From NCBI GenBank assembly GCA_030830465.1, contig JAURMY010000126.1, positions 1 to 6,262 of the forward strand: a DNA stretch of 6,262 nucleotides, in the 5' to 3' direction. Positions 1-6,196 of this stretch are shown here, one piece after another. Numbering within the stretch: the stretch's first letter is position 1; each line of letters begins with the position of its first letter. The notes under the pieces were generated by a model. The model ran no database searches and had not been told where the DNA came from. It saw only the letters and a list, made by a program, of their open reading frames with translations. This DNA is from Alphaproteobacteria bacterium. Its GTDB lineage: Bacteria > Pseudomonadota > Alphaproteobacteria > Rhodobacterales > Rhodobacteraceae. A program made the translations under genes and the position numbers.

Positions 1-127
1 CAAAGCTGATGTCCTTGATCGCCACCACACCGCCAAAGCGCAGGGTGATGTGTTTCATCTCCATCACCACGCCGCCGATGGTGCGGCCGTCTGCGGTGGT
101 AAAGCTTTCTGCGCTGTCAAAACTCAT
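1..127 (-). CDS. ABC transporter ATP-binding protein, LivG-like (N-terminal part only)
   Basis: This is the first 42 codons of a gene that continues past the left edge. It should be the cytoplasmic ATPase of a branched-chain-amino-acid-type (HAAT/Liv) importer, which drives uptake of amino acids or other small carboxylates. The visible protein has a short polar leader, then MEMKHITLRFGGVVAIKDIS at residues 22-41. That is the usual first strand and aromatic A-loop region of LivG/LivF ATPases (compare the common pattern 'L.v.nltkrFGGl.Av.dvs'). The Walker A motif lies outside the window. The ATG at 127-125 overlaps the TGA of the upstream acyl-CoA ligase as ATGA, so the two are translationally coupled. 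The ligase-LivG pairing is common in Proteobacteria and suggests transport linked to CoA activation. LivG rather than LivF is a judgement from the 'RFGGVVAI' wording; the substrate is unknown. Confidence 0.85.
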   Translation of the reverse strand, partial: MSFDSAESFTTADGRTIGGVVMEMKHITLRFGGVVAIKDISF

Positions 128-2088
128 GCCGCCATTGCCTTCCTCGCGAAAACCTTCGCGTCGCGGATTTCCAGCGTGGCCGAGATCGACCCTTTGCGCC
201 CGTCCTCATAAGTGACCTCGGTCTTGGTCGAGATTTTCTTGTCGCCCTTGTTCAGCGCGTCGATCAGATCGTGGTACTTTTCATCAACGATCCGGCGGCG
301 CACCTTGCGGGTGCGGGTCATTTCGCCGTCATCCGGGTCCAGTTCCTTGTGCAGCACCAGAAAGCGGTGGACCTGACAACCATAAAGCGTCGGGTCATCG
401 GCCAGCGAGGCATTCACCTCTTCCACATGGCTTTGGATCATGTCCAGCACCTGCTGGTGCCCGGCCAGTTCCTGATACGAGGCATAGCCCACATTGTTGC
501 GCTCGGCCCAGTTTCCAACAGCGGCCAGATCAATGTTGATGAAGGCTACGCATTTGTCGGAATTGGCGCCGAACAGGACCGCTTCAAGGATGTTGGGATA
601 GAATTTCAGCTTGTTTTCCACGTATTTCGGGGCAAACAGGCTGCCGTCGGCCATTTTGCCAACATCCTTGGCGCGGTCGATGATCTTCAGATGGCCGGTG
701 CCCTCTTCGAAATAGCCCGCATCGCCGGTGGCAACCCAGCCGTCCTTGTCCTTGGTCGAGGCGGTGCTTTCGGGGTTCTTGTAATATTCCACGAAGGTCC
801 CCGCGGACCGGTACAGAACCTCGCCGCTGTCGCTGATCTTGATTTCAACGCCCGGGGCGGGAACGCCAACCGTATCGGCGCGCACTTCGCCATCGGGCTG
901 AACCGTCACATAGACCGAGGCTTCGGTCTGGCCGTAAAGCTGTTTAAGGTTGATCCCCATCGAGCGGTAGAAATCGAAAATCTCGGGGCCTATCGCCTCG
1001 CCCGCCGTATACCCGATGCGAACGCGGCTCATCCCCAGTTGGTTTTTCAGCGGGCCGTAAACCAGCAATTCGCCCAGACGGTATTTCATCCGGTCCATGG
1101 CGCTGACCGGTTTGCCGTCCAGCAGTTTGCCGCCCACTTTTTTGGCATGGTCCATGAAATATTTGAACATCCGCTGCTTGGATTTGCTGGCATCCTCCAT
1201 CCGGATCATCACCGTCGTCAGCAGGCTTTCAAAAAAGCGCGGCGGGGCGAAGAAATAGCTTGGCCCGATTTCCTTCAGGTCGGCCTGCATGGTGGCTTCG
1301 CTTTCCGGACAGGATACACAAAACCCGGTCCAATAACATTGCCCGACCGAAAAGATGAAATCGCCAACCCAAGCCATCGGCAAATAGGCCAGAACGCTGT
1401 CGCCCACATTCAGATGATCAAATTCCGACGAGGTGCGCGAGGCTTCGATGATATTGCGGTTGGACAGAACCACGCCCTTGGGCCGACCTGTCGTTCCGGA
1501 TGTGTAAAGCATCACGCAGGTGGAATCATAGTTCAGCGCGGCCATGCGTTTCGCCAGTTCCGCGGCCTGCTTGTCCCGGGCCGCGCGCCCGTCGGCCTGA
1601 ACATCGCGATAGCTGTGCAGCGTGGTGTGATCGTATTTCCGCATCCCGCGGGTGTCGTAATAAATGATTTGCTCCAGCCCCGGCAATTTGCCCTGAACTT
1701 CCAGCACCTTATCAACCTGTTCCTGATCCTCGGCCACAACGAACCGCGCGCCGCAATGGTCCAGCACATAGGCCATCTCTTCGGCCACCGCGTCCTGATA
1801 AAGCGGCACCGGCACCGCGCCGCACATCTGCGCGGACACCATGGACCAATAAAGCGCCGGGCGGTTGCGCCCGATCACGGCCACATGGTCGCCGGGGTTC
1901 AGCCCCAGCGCCAACAGACCATGTGCCAGCGCTGTGATCTCGTCCTGAACCTCGGACCATGTCCAGCTTTGCCAGATACCGAACTCTTTCTCGCGATAGG
2001 CCGGCTTGTCGCCATAGGTTTTCGCGTTGCGCGCCAGCAGTTTGGGCACAGTATCCAGACCGCCTGTCGGCGCGATCGGTGTTGTCAA
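124..2088 (-). CDS. AMP-dependent acyl-CoA synthetase/ligase (long-chain fatty-acid-type)
   Basis: Cytoplasmic ANL-superfamily enzyme that activates a carboxylic acid with ATP to an acyl-adenylate and then to acyl-CoA. With the TTG start it is 654 residues, normal for the FAA1/long-chain type. Motifs are intact: P-loop YTSGTTGRPKG at 195-205, YGQTEA at 385-390, TGD at 454-456, the hinge region IDRAKD at 469-474, and the C-terminal EMTRTRK with the probable catalytic lysine K595. I chose TTG at 2088-2086 because GGGAGG lies 7 nt upstream and family similarity begins just after it (GGLDTVPKLL). The frame extends upstream to a GTG at 2154, but those 22 residues look like leader (GEARHAGADRRTGG) and have no comparable ribosome site. 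The stop overlaps the ATG of the LivG-like ATPase. The context suggests activation of the transporter's substrate, perhaps a branched-chain, aromatic or medium/long-chain acid; the true substrate cannot be read from sequence. Confidence 0.93.
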   Translation of the reverse strand: MTTPIAPTGGLDTVPKLLARNAKTYGDKPAYREKEFGIWQSWTWSEVQDEITALAHGLLALGLNPGDHVAVIGRNRPALYWSMVSAQMCGAVPVPLYQDAVAEEMAYVLDHCGARFVVAEDQEQVDKVLEVQGKLPGLEQIIYYDTRGMRKYDHTTLHSYRDVQADGRAARDKQAAELAKRMAALNYDSTCVMLYTSGTTGRPKGVVLSNRNIIEASRTSSEFDHLNVGDSVLAYLPMAWVGDFIFSVGQCYWTGFCVSCPESEATMQADLKEIGPSYFFAPPRFFESLLTTVMIRMEDASKSKQRMFKYFMDHAKKVGGKLLDGKPVSAMDRMKYRLGELLVYGPLKNQLGMSRVRIGYTAGEAIGPEIFDFYRSMGINLKQLYGQTEASVYVTVQPDGEVRADTVGVPAPGVEIKISDSGEVLYRSAGTFVEYYKNPESTASTKDKDGWVATGDAGYFEEGTGHLKIIDRAKDVGKMADGSLFAPKYVENKLKFYPNILEAVLFGANSDKCVAFINIDLAAVGNWAERNNVGYASYQELAGHQQVLDMIQSHVEEVNASLADDPTLYGCQVHRFLVLHKELDPDDGEMTRTRKVRRRIVDEKYHDLIDALNKGDKKISTKTEVTYEDGRKGSISATLEIRDAKVFARKAMAA

Positions 2089-2095
2089 AGCTGTT

Positions 2096-2101
2096 CCTCC
2101 C
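2096..2101 (-). promoter_or_regulatory. Ribosome binding site that fixes the TTG start of the acyl-CoA ligase
   Basis: On the minus strand this reads GGGAGG and ends 7 nt before TTG (2088-2086). It is the only strong Shine-Dalgarno match near the beginning of the ligase frame. It supports starting the protein at that TTG rather than at the GTG 66 nt further upstream. Confidence 0.75.
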
Positions 2102-2160
2102 GTTCGCCGGTCTGCGCCAGCGTGTCGTGCTTCGCCGGTCGGGGCGAATCCCACATGATT

Positions 2161-2190
2161 TTGACGTGTCTTTCGTGGAGGTCAATTAAT
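2161..2190 (+). promoter_or_regulatory. Candidate sigma70-type promoter for the kinase-regulator operon
   Basis: TTGACG (2161-2166, five of six matches to TTGACA) is separated by 18 nt from ATTAAT (2185-2190, four of six matches to TATAAT). It lies in the AT-rich core of the 208-bp divergent intergenic region and points to the kinase, leaving a leader of roughly 100 nt. The -35 box is one arm of TTGAC (2161-2165) / GTCAA (2181-2185), an inverted repeat that could serve as an operator. CAATT also occurs at 2183-2187 and 2195-2199, a 12-bp spacing compatible with an OmpR-family direct-repeat site; this is suggestive only. I could not pick out an equally good promoter on the other strand for the ligase, although its promoter must lie in or near the same region. 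Confidence 0.45.
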
Positions 2191-2286
2191 ACACCAATTT
2201 TTCCCAAATGTATCGAATTGTAACAAAGCTTTTACCGCTGCGCCGGTCTGGCCAAAACCCCTGTTTCAGTGATAGCGGATAAAGTC

Positions 2287-2291
2287 GGAGG
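2287..2291 (+). promoter_or_regulatory. Ribosome binding site that fixes the TTG start of the hybrid kinase
   Basis: GGAGG lies 5 nt before TTG at 2297-2299. No in-frame ATG offers a better start near the beginning of the PAS domain, so this site decides the start codon. Confidence 0.7.
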
Positions 2292-2296
2292 CGCCC

Positions 2297-4231
2297 TTGT
2301 CCGAGAACCGCGATATCACATCCGGCCTGACCCAGGCCGGGCTGAACCTGATCCAGCAGGCGCTGTCGATATACGACAACGACCTGAAATTGGCCGTGTG
2401 CAACAGCCGTTTCGGCGAAATGTTCGACCTGCCCGCCGCTTTGACCGCACGGGGCGCGCGGTTTTCCGATACGATCCGGTATCTGGCGGAACGCGGCGAA
2501 TATGGTCCGGTGCAGGATGTGGATGCCTTCGTGCAAGAGCGCGTGGATCAGGCCCGCACGTTTGAGCCGCATTACATGGAGCGCACCCGCGCCAACGGGC
2601 GCACCATTTCGGTCGAGGGGAATCCGCTGGCGCAGGGCGGTTGGGTCACGGTTTACACCGACATCACCGGGTTGAAACGTCAGGAAGCCATGCTGCGGCT
2701 GCACTCGGCCCAACTGTCCGACCAATTGCTGAGCCATTCCGAAGACCTGGCCCGCGCCAACCGGGAACTGGCCGCGACCAATGCCGCATTGGAGCATACC
2801 AAACGCGATCTGACTGCGGCGGTGGCCCTGGCGCGCACCACGACCGAAATGATGCCCGCGCATATTTCCCATCTGAACCGGGACGAGGTTTACACCTATT
2901 CCAATGGCAAATTGCACACGGTTCTGCCGGATCGCGGCAGCGCCGTGGAAGGATTGACCGCCCGCGCCGCTTTGGGGGATGAGGCCTATCTGGCCATCAA
3001 ACCCTATCTGGTGCAGGCCTATCAGGGCCAGACTTCGGTCTTTGAATGGACCTATTCCAAAGGCGGGCGGCGCATCCGTTCGGCCTTTACACCCGGCCGC
3101 GATTTTTCCGGGTCAGTGACCGGCGTTTACATTCTGACGATGGACATCACCGCCGAGGCACAGGCCCGCGCCGCCTTGATGCAAACCCATAAAAGGGAAC
3201 TGGCGGCACAGCTGACATCCGGTCTGGCGCATGATTTCGCCAATTTGCTGACCATCATTCTGGGGCTTCAGGGGCGGCTTTTCAAACTGCCGGACCTGCC
3301 CGATGAGGGGCGCGACCTGATCACCACCACCCGCGCCGCCGCCCATCGGGGCGGTGTGTTGCTGGACCGGCTGTCGAATATCTCTGGGCGGCGTGAGGTC
3401 CATGCCTCGGCCCATGACCTGACCGCACTTTTTGCCGAAGTGCTGGCCCTGGCCAATCCTTCCTTGCCCGGTCAGATCGCCCTGATCTTGGACGCGGCGG
3501 CGATCAGCCGTCCGGTCATACTGGATGCCGGCATGTTGCAGGACAGTCTATTGAACCTGATCCTGAACGCCCGGGATTCCATCGGCGCGGCCGATGGCCG
3601 GATCGACATTTCCGCCCAAACCGTCGAGACACTCTGGCTGGAAATCACCGTTGCCGATACCGGCCCCGGTTTTTCGCCGGATGCGTTGAAGCGCGCGCTT
3701 GAGCCGTTTTACACCACCAAACGAAACGACGAGGGGTCGGGCCTTGGCCTGTCGATGGTCTATGATTTCACGCAGCTTTCCGGCGGGATGGTGACATTGG
3801 CGAACCGCGCCGCCGGCGGGGCCAGGGTGACCTTGCGCCTGCCGCTGAAATTCGGCGCCAGCCGATCAAGGCCCCGCCTGATCCTGCTGGTCGAGGATAA
3901 CAGCGAAATCCGCGAGACGGTCCGGGCGATGCTGCGCGAGCTTGGCCATTCGATTCTGGAAGCCACCTCTGCCGATGAGGCCGAGGCGCTGGCCGCCGTC
4001 CCCGGCATCGACACGGTTCTGACCGACATCACCCTTGACGGCAGCCGCACCGGGCTGGATCTGGCCCGCAGTCTGACCCGACAGAATTCCACAGCCCAGG
4101 TGTTCATGATGACATCGCTTCCCGCTAGCGACAAAACCCGACAGGCCGCCCGGTCGGAATACCCCCTGATCGGCAAACCATTTACCCTGCCCCAGCTGAG
4201 TGATTTTTTGGCGAAAGGGGGCCAGACATGA
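2297..4231 (+). CDS. Soluble PAS-PAS hybrid sensor histidine kinase with C-terminal receiver
   Basis: A 644-residue sensor kinase with no signal peptide or membrane helix, so probably cytosolic. Domain order: PAS_7-type PAS (about 12-125, 'LSIYDNDLKLAVCNSRFGEMF', ending 'VYTDITGLKRQE'); a helical, probably coiled-coil linker (about 127-180); a second PAS (about 182-290, ending 'YILTMDITAEAQ'); HisKA with H312 in LAHDFANLL; HATPase with N-box N424 (LLNLILNARDS), G1 DTGPG at 454-458, F-box EPFYTTK at 469-475 and G2 GSGLGL at 480-485; and a receiver (about 527-640) with E533/D534, phospho-acceptor D577, T606 and K627. All catalytic residues are present, so it should be active. The H-box resembles the HPK4 class (usual wording HDFNNLL) with alanine at the first Asn. 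The start is TTG behind GGAGG. It overlaps the next gene, a response regulator, by ATGA. The ligand sensed by the PAS domains is unknown; divergence from the ligase/Liv unit suggests a metabolite or energy signal. Confidence 0.93.
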   Translation: MSENRDITSGLTQAGLNLIQQALSIYDNDLKLAVCNSRFGEMFDLPAALTARGARFSDTIRYLAERGEYGPVQDVDAFVQERVDQARTFEPHYMERTRANGRTISVEGNPLAQGGWVTVYTDITGLKRQEAMLRLHSAQLSDQLLSHSEDLARANRELAATNAALEHTKRDLTAAVALARTTTEMMPAHISHLNRDEVYTYSNGKLHTVLPDRGSAVEGLTARAALGDEAYLAIKPYLVQAYQGQTSVFEWTYSKGGRRIRSAFTPGRDFSGSVTGVYILTMDITAEAQARAALMQTHKRELAAQLTSGLAHDFANLLTIILGLQGRLFKLPDLPDEGRDLITTTRAAAHRGGVLLDRLSNISGRREVHASAHDLTALFAEVLALANPSLPGQIALILDAAAISRPVILDAGMLQDSLLNLILNARDSIGAADGRIDISAQTVETLWLEITVADTGPGFSPDALKRALEPFYTTKRNDEGSGLGLSMVYDFTQLSGGMVTLANRAAGGARVTLRLPLKFGASRSRPRLILLVEDNSEIRETVRAMLRELGHSILEATSADEAEALAAVPGIDTVLTDITLDGSRTGLDLARSLTRQNSTAQVFMMTSLPASDKTRQAARSEYPLIGKPFTLPQLSDFLAKGGQT

Positions 4232-4938
4232 CCGCAGCGGGGCCGATGGTCGCCATTCTGGATGATGAGCCGCAGATCCGGCTGATGCTGTCCCAAGCCC
4301 TGTCCGAGGCCGGATTCCGCACCGCCAGCTTTGCCCGCGCCACCGAATTTGAGGCCGCCCTGCCGGGCCTTACGCCGCAACTGTGCCTTGTTGATCTTGG
4401 CCTGCCCGACAGGGACGGCCTTGCACTGGTGCACCGGCTGGCGTTGGAAAGCGGGGCGGCGATCATCATCATTTCCGGTCGCGCGCAGGTTCAGGACAAG
4501 GTCACCGGGCTTGAACTGGGGGCCGATGACTACATCATCAAACCCTTTGATCCGGCCGAGGTGGTGGCCCGCGCCCGCGCCCTGCTGCGCCGCGAAAAAT
4601 CCGCGAAAACCGGCCAGCGCGACTGTGCCGCTTTCGGCGACTGGACTGCGCGGTTTGATCAATACACCTTGACCGCGCGGGACGGTGAAATCATCCCGTT
4701 CAGCCAGGCCGAGGGCGAAGTCCTGCGCCTGTTCCTTGAGGCCCCGAACCGCCTGATATCCCGCGCCCATATGCAGGAAACCCTTGGCGGTGCCGCCGGT
4801 GAAAGTTTCGACCGCGCCATGGATGTCCGCGTGTCCCGGCTGCGCACGAAACTGCGCGAAGACCCGAAGAACCCCAAATTGATCAAGACGATTTACGGGG
4901 CCGGATATATCTTTCTGGGGACAGTTCTTTGGTCCTAG
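4228..4938 (+). CDS. OmpR/PhoB-family DNA-binding response regulator
   Basis: A 236-residue two-domain transcription regulator and the likely output partner of the overlapping kinase. The receiver (about 7-120) has the acidic pair D12/D13, phospho-acceptor D56 in LVDLGLPDRDG, S83 in the switch position (IISGR) and K105 in IKPFDP. The C-terminal winged helix (about 134-232) shows the OmpR pattern: FSQAEGEVLRLFLEAPNRLI, the recognition-helix region SFDRAMDVRVSRLRTKL, and the wing TIYGAGYIFL. Length is normal. The ATG overlaps the kinase TGA (ATGA), with GGGGG at 4217-4221 six nt upstream inside the kinase gene, so translation is coupled. A later in-frame ATG (codon 7) is possible but less well placed. 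Targets are not shown by the sequence; the divergent ligase/Liv promoter and its own promoter are the natural candidates. Confidence 0.94.
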   Translation: MTAAGPMVAILDDEPQIRLMLSQALSEAGFRTASFARATEFEAALPGLTPQLCLVDLGLPDRDGLALVHRLALESGAAIIIISGRAQVQDKVTGLELGADDYIIKPFDPAEVVARARALLRREKSAKTGQRDCAAFGDWTARFDQYTLTARDGEIIPFSQAEGEVLRLFLEAPNRLISRAHMQETLGGAAGESFDRAMDVRVSRLRTKLREDPKNPKLIKTIYGAGYIFLGTVLWS

Positions 4939-4940
4939 AC

Positions 4941-5014
4941 CAAATTGCGTTAGACTTGATTAACCAAGCGCTGTCTGAAATCAAAGATTTCAACGCGTTA
5001 GGTGATGCAATTTG
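4941..5014. repeat. AT-rich nested inverted repeat after the response regulator
   Basis: The outer arms CAAATTGC (4941-4948) and GCAATTTG (5007-5014) are perfect complements. The centre holds a perfect 7-bp stem with a 3-nt loop, TGAAATC-AAA-GATTTCA (4976-4992). Between them are partly complementary blocks, ACCAAGCG on the left (4963-4970) and CGCGTTAGGT on the right (4994-5003). There is also a near-palindrome CTTGATTAACCAAG (4955-4968) and a palindrome AACGCGTT (4992-4999). Bases 4939-5040 contain 37 G+C of 102, far below the flanking genes. It could be a transcription terminator for the two-component operon, a structured 3' RNA, or the scar of a small inserted element. No U-run follows the central stem, so a standard intrinsic terminator is not well supported. 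Confidence 0.5.
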
Positions 5015-5117
5015 TTTCAGGTTATACGCAAAACATATTAGGCACCGGCGGCGCTGCTTGAAATCCACCCGGCGGATGGTAATCTTGCCAAAACAGCCGC
5101 AATGAACAGGGCAGGCC

Positions 5118-5276
5118 TTGGATTTCTTCACGATCGGATATTTCGGCGCGGTTTGCGCGCTACTGGCCTGGGTGGTGCCCCTGCTGGACAAGGGATTTCA
5201 CCGCTTTTTGTTCGGCCTGTGCGCCGGCATCATCATGGCCACGGCAATGCCCTATCTGCATGCCCTGTGGATGTAA
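5118..5276 (+). CDS. Small two-helix membrane protein, 52 residues
   Basis: An unnamed miniprotein that I do not recognise as a known family. It starts at TTG (5118-5120), the only start codon after an in-frame TGA at 5103-5105 that gives the whole hydrophobic protein. AGGG at 5108-5111 lies 6 nt upstream. The protein begins MDFFTIGYFGAV and has two predicted membrane helices, about residues 5-23 and 30-48, joined by a short charged loop DKGFHR (24-29). It ends PYLHALWM. I count GC at the third position in 41 of 52 codons, as expected for a real gene here and unlike the AT-rich stretch just before it. It ends 2 bp from the stop of the convergent methyltransferase. By analogy with other tiny two-helix proteins it might help a membrane complex or transporter, but nothing here shows a role. 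A chance frame is the main alternative. Confidence 0.6.
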   Translation: MDFFTIGYFGAVCALLAWVVPLLDKGFHRFLFGLCAGIIMATAMPYLHALWM

Positions 5277-5278
5277 CC

Positions 5279-6088
5279 TTAGTCCGGCTTCACCGCGTGG
5301 AACACCACATAGTCCCGGCGACCATCGTGGAAGTCTTTGTAAATCCAGGATTTCTCGGTTCCCGCCCATAGCGAGAAAAACCAGCGCAGCCCGAACGGCA
5401 CCCGCTTGTGGATCTGATCCTCGCGCCGGTTATTGTCCAGTTCCAGCGCGCGGGTGACCCCATGGGTGATGTTCGTCTGCGCCAGAACCTCAAAGCCCGC
5501 GCCTGTCAGGCCGGGATCGGGGCGTTCGCCCGCCGGGGTGAAATCGGTGTACAAAAACGCGCCACCCGGCCGAAGTACCCGCAAAACCTCGGCGAAAAAC
5601 GCCTGCTTGTCGGGATAACAATGCGAGCTTTCCACATTCAGAACCGCGTCGAAACTGGCAGCCTCGAACGGCATCGCCATGGCATCGCCAACGCAATAGC
5701 TTAACCCCATAATGTCCTTGTAAACCCGGTTGCAAAACGCGACCGCATGTTCGGCCAGATCCATGCCGACGGTTTTCGCGGGCTTCAGATAGCGGTGCAC
5801 ATGGCTGGCCCCGCCGCCGCGCCCGCTGCCGACATCCAGCACGGTTTTGCCCAGCAGGTCCGCCTGTGCCGCCACGAAATGATAGAGCTGCGCCGAATAC
5901 CGCTCGGTTTCATCCGCCGCCTCAAAAGCGACCATGGGTTTTTCGCCTTCGGGCGCATAGCCGTAATTCATGAAGCGCCAATCGGTGGCATTGCCGAAAA
6001 CCCTGGCCATCAGTTCATACATGACGATTGCGCGCTTGCCGTGAAAAAACTTGCGGTCGCGAAACTTTTGGCGGCTCAAATACGTCAT
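5279..6088 (-). CDS. SAM-dependent methyltransferase, phthiotriol O-methyltransferase-like
   Basis: A 269-residue class I methyltransferase, cytoplasmic, transferring a methyl group from S-adenosylmethionine to an unknown small molecule or lipid. Motif I is VLDVGSGRGGGAS (83-95); the acidic residue after strand 2 is D110 in GMDLAEHA; GDA is at 134-136; motif II region FDAVLNVESSHCYPD is at 146-160; VLRPGG is at 171-176. The wording NYGYA (41-45), the segment EAADETERYSAQLYH (56-70), GGGAS and SSHCYP closely follows my memory of mycobacterial Rv2952, which O-methylates phthiotriol lipids; those lipids are not expected in this organism, so the substrate differs. ATG 6088-6086 has GGAG directly against it (6089-6092), which is too close. 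TTG at codon 4 (6079-6077) sits 9 nt from the same GGAG and may be the true start. A weak promoter-like pair (TTGCGC at 6158-6153, TAACCT at 6135-6130, 17 nt apart) lies upstream. Confidence 0.9.
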   Translation of the reverse strand: MTYLSRQKFRDRKFFHGKRAIVMYELMARVFGNATDWRFMNYGYAPEGEKPMVAFEAADETERYSAQLYHFVAAQADLLGKTVLDVGSGRGGGASHVHRYLKPAKTVGMDLAEHAVAFCNRVYKDIMGLSYCVGDAMAMPFEAASFDAVLNVESSHCYPDKQAFFAEVLRVLRPGGAFLYTDFTPAGERPDPGLTGAGFEVLAQTNITHGVTRALELDNNRREDQIHKRVPFGLRWFFSLWAGTEKSWIYKDFHDGRRDYVVFHAVKPD

Positions 6089-6092
6089 CTCC
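6089..6092 (-). promoter_or_regulatory. Ribosome binding site of the methyltransferase, misplaced for its ATG
   Basis: On the minus strand CGGAG abuts the ATG with no spacer but lies 9 nt from an in-frame TTG at codon 4. This arrangement argues that translation starts at the TTG (6079-6077), shortening the protein by three residues. Confidence 0.45.
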
Positions 6093-6196
6093 GAAAAAAT
6101 ACTGATTGGATATCAGCACGGTAGCGGGGAGGTTACTTACAGGATAGCGGCGGCGCAAGCCTTGAAGCGCCAGCCGTGAATTTTTGAAATCAGCGG

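Noticed and set aside
2089..2154. The 22-codon upstream extension of the acyl-CoA ligase beginning at GTG 2154
   Set aside because: No good Shine-Dalgarno sequence and a leader-like translation; GGGAGG 7 nt before TTG 2088 explains the start better.
271..2223. A 650-codon open frame on the plus strand antisense to the acyl-CoA ligase
   Set aside because: It mirrors the ligase gene, as often happens in GC-rich DNA with strong codon bias. It has no recognisable domain, and the minus-strand frame has every expected ligase motif.
2186..2917. A 243-codon minus-strand frame over the start of the hybrid kinase
   Set aside because: Low-complexity Gly/Gln/Arg-rich translation with no domain; it is antisense to a clearly real PAS domain.
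3760..4770. A 336-codon minus-strand frame spanning the kinase end and the response regulator
   Set aside because: It covers two overlapping genes with intact receiver and winged-helix motifs on the other strand; its own translation shows no family.
4976..4992. The TGAAATC-AAA-GATTTCA hairpin as an ordinary intrinsic terminator
   Set aside because: The stem is AT-rich and is followed by ACGCG, not a U-run, so it does not meet the usual pattern; kept only as part of the inverted-repeat feature.
5012..5039. Promoter-like pair TTGTTT and CATATT, 16 nt apart, before the membrane miniprotein
   Set aside because: Three of six and four of six matches in an AT-rich stretch are too weak to call; chance is likely.
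4883..5191. A 102-codon minus-strand frame across the AT-rich island
   Set aside because: Basic, Cys/Ser-rich composition without a domain; it runs antisense to the response regulator end and the membrane miniprotein and has no convincing ribosome site.
5747..6124. A 125-codon plus-strand frame inside the methyltransferase
   Set aside because: Antisense shadow of motif I and the N-terminus of the methyltransferase; no independent support.
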